This document shows, piece after piece, positions 60,474-64,000 of a stretch of 64,000 nucleotides of DNA (position 1 is the first letter of the stretch; the number at the start of each line of letters is the position of its first letter). Where the stretch lies: the NCBI GenBank assembly GCA_900319345.1, contig ONNZ01000005.1, positions 1 to 64,000 on the forward strand, written 5' to 3'. Below the pieces are notes generated by a model. That model was given only the letters and a program-made list of their open reading frames with translations, did not search any database and had not been told where the DNA came from. The translations under genes were made by a program, and so were the position numbers. The DNA comes from an uncultured Eubacteriales bacterium. Its GTDB lineage: Bacteria; Bacillota; Clostridia; Christensenellales; CAG-138.

Positions 60474-61259
60474 ATGATCCTGATCCGCGGCGCGGGCGAT
60501 ATCGCCAGCGGCATCGCCGTCCGCCTCTTTCGATGCGGGTTTACCCTGGTTATGACCGACCTTGCAAAGCCCACTTCCATCCGTCGAACGGTGTGCTTTT
60601 CTGAAGCGATCCTCCATGGTGCCTGCACCGTGGAGGACATCACGGCGGAGCAGGCCATAACGAAGGCCGACGCTGACGATATCTGGGCCCGAGGCCATAT
60701 CCCCGTGTTCGCTGACGACGAGGGCACGGCCCTGTCCCTGCTGCGACCTGATGCCGTGGTGGACGCCCGCCTGGCCAAGGTGAACCTGGATTCCTCCATC
60801 ACCGACGCCCCTATCGTGGTAGCCGTGGGCCCCGGGTTCACTGCCGGTCGTGACTGCCACGCGGTGGTGGAGACCCAACGGGGCCACTACCTGGGCCGGA
60901 CCATCTACGCGGGCGCCGCCGCTCCCAATACGGGCGTTCCCGGCAACATCGGCGGCTACACCGTGGAGCGGATCATCCGCGCCCCCCAGGCCGGCGTCTT
61001 CCATCCTCTCCGCGCCATCGGCGACCAGGTCCAAGCTGACGAGATCGTGGCATATGTGGACGAAACGCCCGTCACCTGCCGTATCAGCGGCATCCTGCGC
61101 GGCATCCTGCCCGAGGGTATTCGGGTCCATGAGGGCATGAAAAGCGGCGACGTGGACCCCCGCTGTCAGCCGGACCACTGCCGCTGCGCCTCCGACAAGG
61201 CTCTCTCCGTGGGCGGCGGCGTCCTGGAAGCCCTTCTCCATTTCGGATATCGGGAATAA
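60474..61259 (+). CDS. yqeB: YqeB family protein (selenium-dependent molybdenum hydroxylase maturation, EF2563 type)
   Basis: This 261-residue protein begins MILIRGAGDIASGIAVRLF, a Rossmann-like motif, and contains VVAVGPGFTAGRDCHAVVET, AAAPNTGVPGNIGGY and DPRCQPDHC. The family is a genomic marker for selenium-dependent molybdenum hydroxylases. No hydroxylase, YqeC, XdhC or selenium genes are visible in this window, so it is an isolated member. Own promoter and terminator. Confidence 0.86.
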   Translation: MILIRGAGDIASGIAVRLFRCGFTLVMTDLAKPTSIRRTVCFSEAILHGACTVEDITAEQAITKADADDIWARGHIPVFADDEGTALSLLRPDAVVDARLAKVNLDSSITDAPIVVAVGPGFTAGRDCHAVVETQRGHYLGRTIYAGAAAPNTGVPGNIGGYTVERIIRAPQAGVFHPLRAIGDQVQADEIVAYVDETPVTCRISGILRGILPEGIRVHEGMKSGDVDPRCQPDHCRCASDKALSVGGGVLEALLHFGYRE

Positions 61260-61271
61260 GCGACACGCATA

Positions 61272-61300
61272 AGGGCCGCATGACGCGGCCCTCTTTTTTT
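61272..61300 (+). terminator. Terminator of yqeB
   Basis: AGGGCCGC and GCGGCCCT pair around ATGAC, followed by CTTTTTTT. Confidence 0.92.
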
Positions 61301-61304
61301 CCGT

Positions 61305-61871
61305 TCAGAACGGCAACAGTCCCAGATGCTCCAGCAGTATCTTGATGCCCAGCAGGATCAGGATCACGCCCCCGGCCAACTCCGCCTTGCTCTTGTACTT
61401 GGTGCCGAAGATGCTGCCGATCTTCACGCCCAGGGCGGAGAGCAGGAAGGTGATGACGCCGATGAAGGTGACGGCGGGCAGGATGCGGACTTCGAGAAAG
61501 GCGAAGGTCACGCCCACGGCCAGGGCGTCGATGCTGGTGGCGATGGCCATGATCAGCATGGTCTTGAAGCCCAGGGAGGGGTTAACGTGCTCCGGGTCCT
61601 TATCCAGGGATTCCCGGACCATGTTGGCCCCGATGAGGACCAGCAGGATCATGGCGATCCAGTGATCCACGGCGGCGATGTATTCGGCGAAGCTGCTGCC
61701 CAAGAAATACCCGACGAGGGGCATCAAGGCCTGGAAGCCCCCGAACCAGAGGCCCACGATCAGCACGTGCTTCCACTGTATCCTGCCGATAGCCAGGCCC
61801 TTGCAGACCGCCACGGCGAAGGCGTCCATGGAAAGGCCCACCGACAAGATGAACAATTCGAATATGGTCAT
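61305..61871 (-). CDS. mntP: Manganese efflux pump MntP
   Basis: MntP exports Mn2+. The 188-residue protein has six membrane helices and two conserved acidic DAFAVAV/DALAVGV motifs ([15 protein letters not shown] and [15 protein letters not shown]). It has G-rich turns and ends [24 protein letters not shown] precedes the ATG. No yybP-ykoY manganese riboswitch could be folded in the short leader (about 25 bases from the predicted start site to the ATG), so regulation would be at the promoter. Confidence 0.93.
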   Translation of the reverse strand: MTIFELFILSVGLSMDAFAVAVCKGLAIGRIQWKHVLIVGLWFGGFQALMPLVGYFLGSSFAEYIAAVDHWIAMILLVLIGANMVRESLDKDPEHVNPSLGFKTMLIMAIATSIDALAVGVTFAFLEVRILPAVTFIGVITFLLSALGVKIGSIFGTKYKSKAELAGGVILILLGIKILLEHLGLLPF

Positions 61872-61901
61872 AGCATGATTCTCCTGTCAAAAGCACTGTG
61901 C

Positions 61902-61930
61902 ATTGTACTAAATCCTGCGGTAAAAAGCAA
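61902..61930 (-). promoter_or_regulatory. Promoter of mntP
   Basis: On the minus strand TTGCTT (61925-61930) and TACAAT (61902-61907) are 17 bases apart. The -35 box sits in the left arm of an inverted repeat. Confidence 0.7.
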
Positions 61931-61960
61931 TAGGACCGTCGCAAAATGCGGCCTTTAGGA

Positions 61961-61989
61961 TTGCTTTTTCAGGGAAATGACCGTATACT
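61961..61989 (+). promoter_or_regulatory. Promoter of the DUF4097 gene
   Basis: TTGCTT (61961-61966) and TATACT (61984-61989) are 17 bases apart. The -35 box sits in the right arm of the same inverted repeat that holds the mntP -35 box (arms AAAAAGCAAT and ATTGCTTTTT). Confidence 0.76.
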
Positions 61990-62040
61990 GTTCTCCAGCA
62001 GGTTCATGGAACCGTATCTACAGGAATGGAGCGAAGAACG

Positions 62041-63030
62041 ATGAGTAGAACCGGATGGATCATCCTGATCGTGTGTCTGTGCCTGGTGCTCTGCATCTGC
62101 GCCGGGCTGTTCTTGGCCGGCAGAGTGGCCAACTCCCTGTTTTCAGGCCGGGAGAGCAGCAGCGATCACAGCAACGTCACCCAGAAGTACAAGGACCTAA
62201 AGAACCCCTATTCGGCCGACGGGGCCTATTCCGTCAAGGCGGACGATTTGAAGGAGCTAGATATCGACTGGATCAGCGGGTCGGTGAAGGTGGAGCTGAC
62301 GGACGGGGATGTGATCCGCTTCCAGGAGACCGCCGATCGAACCATCAGCGAGAAGGACGCCCTGCGCTACGGCGTTAGCGGCGGCAAGCTCCGCATCCAG
62401 GCCTGCAAGAAGAACCACGTGGGGAAGCTCCCCCGGAAGGATCTGGTCCTGTCCCTCCCCCGCACCTTGGCGGACCGGCTGCAGGAGCTCGAGATCGACA
62501 CCGTCTCCGCCTCCATCTCGGCAGCTGATCTTCAGGTGAAGGAGCTGGAGCTCAACACGGTCTCGGGCAAGGTGGAAGCCAGCTACATGATCGCGGAGGA
62601 AGCGGGCATCGACAGCGTGTCCGGGGCCGTGGCACTGCTGGATTCTCACGTGGAGTCCCTTCGGATCGACAGCGTCTCCGGGCGCATCAACGTCTCCGGC
62701 ACCTCGAGGAAGGTCAAGGTCTCCTCCGTCTCCGGGCCCATCGAATGCAATATGGACGAGTGCCGGGATATCCGCGCCAATACCGTTTCCGGGCAGGTCA
62801 CCTTCGTGCTCCGCAGCACGCCCAAGGATCTGAAGGTAGACACCACCTCCGGCGAGGTCCGCCTCGCCCTGCCCACGGAGGCCTCCTGCGCCATCGAGCT
62901 GGACGCCATGTCCGGCAAGCTGTTTCTCAACGACACCGCTGTGGGCGCCAAGCAGCTGACCTTGGGGGACGGCGACGCCCTGTTCGACATCGATACCATG
63001 AGTGGCAACGTGTACGTGTACACGAAATAA
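62041..63030 (+). CDS. DUF4097 family beta-strand repeat membrane protein
   Basis: This 329-residue protein has an N-terminal membrane helix (about 6-28) and an extracytoplasmic right-handed beta-repeat domain. About six units carry the repeated motif xVSGxV/I (DTVSASIS, NTVSGKVE, DSVSGAVA, DSVSGRIN, SSVSGPIE, NTVSGQVT, DTTSGEVR, DTMSGNVY). Function unknown; the family often accompanies envelope-stress regulators. The start at 62041 is preferred to 62026 because GGAG lies nine bases upstream. Confidence 0.86.
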   Translation: MSRTGWIILIVCLCLVLCICAGLFLAGRVANSLFSGRESSSDHSNVTQKYKDLKNPYSADGAYSVKADDLKELDIDWISGSVKVELTDGDVIRFQETADRTISEKDALRYGVSGGKLRIQACKKNHVGKLPRKDLVLSLPRTLADRLQELEIDTVSASISAADLQVKELELNTVSGKVEASYMIAEEAGIDSVSGAVALLDSHVESLRIDSVSGRINVSGTSRKVKVSSVSGPIECNMDECRDIRANTVSGQVTFVLRSTPKDLKVDTTSGEVRLALPTEASCAIELDAMSGKLFLNDTAVGAKQLTLGDGDALFDIDTMSGNVYVYTK

Positions 63031-63050
63031 TGCCCTTTCCCCTTTCCCAT

Positions 63051-63079
63051 TTGACGAACCCGCCATAATCTGATACTAT
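63051..63079 (+). promoter_or_regulatory. Promoter of the degV gene
   Basis: TTGACG (63051-63056) and TACTAT (63074-63079) are 17 bases apart. Confidence 0.62.
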
Positions 63080-63108
63080 GGTTTTCAACAACTAAGGAGG
63101 AACATCCT

Positions 63109-63966
63109 ATGGCAAGACCTGTGAAGATCACCGCCGACACCCCCTGCGACATCGGCCCCATGCTGACGGAGCGCTACGACGTGGAGCTCATCCCCCTGCA
63201 TGTGACCATGAACGGGCAGGAGTACCTGGACGGTGTCAACATAACCAACGAGATGATCTATGACAACTGGGAGAAGACGGGCTCCCTGCCCAAGACCAGC
63301 GCGGTCAGCGTGGGCGAATACGAGGAGGTGTTTCAGCGTCTCACCGGCCAGGGCTACGACGTGGTCCATATCTCCCTGGGTTCCGGCCTGTCCGTGACCC
63401 ATCAGAACGCGGTCATGGCGGCCGAGGAGGTCCCGGGCGTATACGTGATCGACTCCTGCTGTCTGTCCACCGGCACCGGCCTTTTGGTCTGCGAATCCGG
63501 GGAACGGGTCAAGAAGGGCATGGACGCCGCCACCATCTACGAGGAAGTGAAGGCCCTGAATCAGAAGAACTCCGCCAGCTTCATCCTGGACACCCTGGCC
63601 TTCCTCCACGCAGGCGGCCGGTGCTCCTCCCTCGCCCACATGGGGGCGAACCTCATGAGCATCAAGCCCAGCATTCGGGTGCTCAACGACCAGAACGGCG
63701 GCATGACCGTGGGCAAGAAGTACTTCGGGAAGCTGAAGAAGTGCATCATCGCCTACATCCACGATCAGCTGGACGGGCGGACCGACATCGTGCGGGACCG
63801 GATCTTCATCACCCATTCCGGCTTCCCCGCGGAGGACATCGAGTGGATGAAGGCGGAGGTGGAAAAGTACGGCCCCTGGGGCGAGATCATCATCACCACC
63901 GCCGGCTGCACCATCTCCTCCCACTGCGGCCCGGGCTGCATCGGTGTGCTGTTTCTGACGAAATAA
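63109..63966 (+). CDS. DegV family fatty-acid-binding protein
   Basis: This 285-residue protein binds a fatty acid and, as FakB, presents it to the kinase FakA. It has KITADTPCDIG, PLHVTMNGQEYLDG, LPKTSAVSVGEY (the TS segment contacts the acyl carboxylate), VVHISLGSGLSVTHQNA and the end SSHCGPGCIGVLFLTK. GGAGGAACATCCT precedes the ATG. A short FakA-like fragment is encoded at 32605-32856. The last 34 bases of the window hold nothing that I can identify. Confidence 0.93.
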   Translation: MARPVKITADTPCDIGPMLTERYDVELIPLHVTMNGQEYLDGVNITNEMIYDNWEKTGSLPKTSAVSVGEYEEVFQRLTGQGYDVVHISLGSGLSVTHQNAVMAAEEVPGVYVIDSCCLSTGTGLLVCESGERVKKGMDAATIYEEVKALNQKNSASFILDTLAFLHAGGRCSSLAHMGANLMSIKPSIRVLNDQNGGMTVGKKYFGKLKKCIIAYIHDQLDGRTDIVRDRIFITHSGFPAEDIEWMKAEVEKYGPWGEIIITTAGCTISSHCGPGCIGVLFLTK

Positions 63967-64000
63967 AAGATTTACAGATTTTCAACGTTCTGACCCTCCT

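Noticed and set aside
61872-62040. yybP-ykoY manganese riboswitch before mntP
   Set aside because: The predicted mntP transcript starts only about 25 bases before the ATG, and the hairpin lies upstream of the promoter, so it is not in the mRNA.

Overview
The window is a gene-dense chromosomal stretch from a spore-forming, Gram-positive bacterium of the class Clostridia. The evidence is spoIVA, gpr and spoIIP together on the minus strand, Shine-Dalgarno sites close to GGAGG, sigma-A promoters with 17-18 bp spacers, a PPi-type phosphofructokinase, the short ThiI form, and LCP and VanW cell-wall proteins. Linkers of the TPAPT/TPEPT type and GC-rich coding sequence suggest a gut Clostridia of the Christensenellales or Oscillospirales type, but that placement is inference. 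I see no phage, insertion sequence, plasmid or CRISPR genes, so this looks like core chromosome. No gap between genes exceeds 300 bases.

Layout. Positions 1-2091: an Lrp/AsnC regulator heads a proton-translocating transhydrogenase operon (pntAA-pntAB-pntB, cut by the window edge). 2.2-5.1 kb: tRNA-Pro, a small membrane protein, then a cysteine desulfurase-thiI pair for tRNA thiolation. 5.3-10 kb (plus): a zinc-ribbon/acidic/membrane protein, two small proteins, an SDR reductase and DNA polymerase IV. 10-15 kb (minus): a secreted SGNH hydrolase, rplJ-rplL with its leader attenuator, and an amino-sugar operon (nagB-glmM-acyltransferase-like). 15-22.5 kb: an orphan DNA methyltransferase, a sodium symporter, and an envelope-polymer group (LCP protein divergent from GT2-GtrA, a NAGPA-type glycosidase and a small membrane protein). 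22.5-30.7 kb: an M28 peptidase, tRNA-Val with an unusual palindromic tail, an aldo/keto reductase, an alpha/beta hydrolase, PPi-PFK, an unusual NadD-YqeK-RsfS fusion and deoC.

30.7-37.7 kb (minus) is a hypothetical gene followed by a very compact ten-gene run that begins with an AlkZ-like DNA glycosylase and ends with a 3-methyladenine glycosylase and a metallophosphoesterase. 37.8-45.3 kb: adenine deaminase, then dnaE-rlmD-radical SAM. 45.4-47.7 kb: a secreted repeat protein with SH3 domains under a promoter framed by tandem direct repeats. 47.8-53 kb (minus): dapA-dapB and the sporulation genes spoIVA, gpr and spoIIP. 53-64 kb: a membrane mannosyltransferase-like protein, an ABC exporter, lipid-related enzymes (YhhN, diacylglycerol-kinase type), tRNA-Leu, a VanW lipoprotein, YqeB, MntP, a DUF4097 protein and DegV.

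The most unusual signals are the three-domain NadD-YqeK-RsfS protein with an internal start site, the inverted tRNA-derived tails after two tRNA genes, the hexamer-N5-hexamer boxes at the surface-protein promoter, the mirrored mntP/DUF4097 promoters, and genes whose -10 box lies exactly six bases before the start codon (leaderless candidates).
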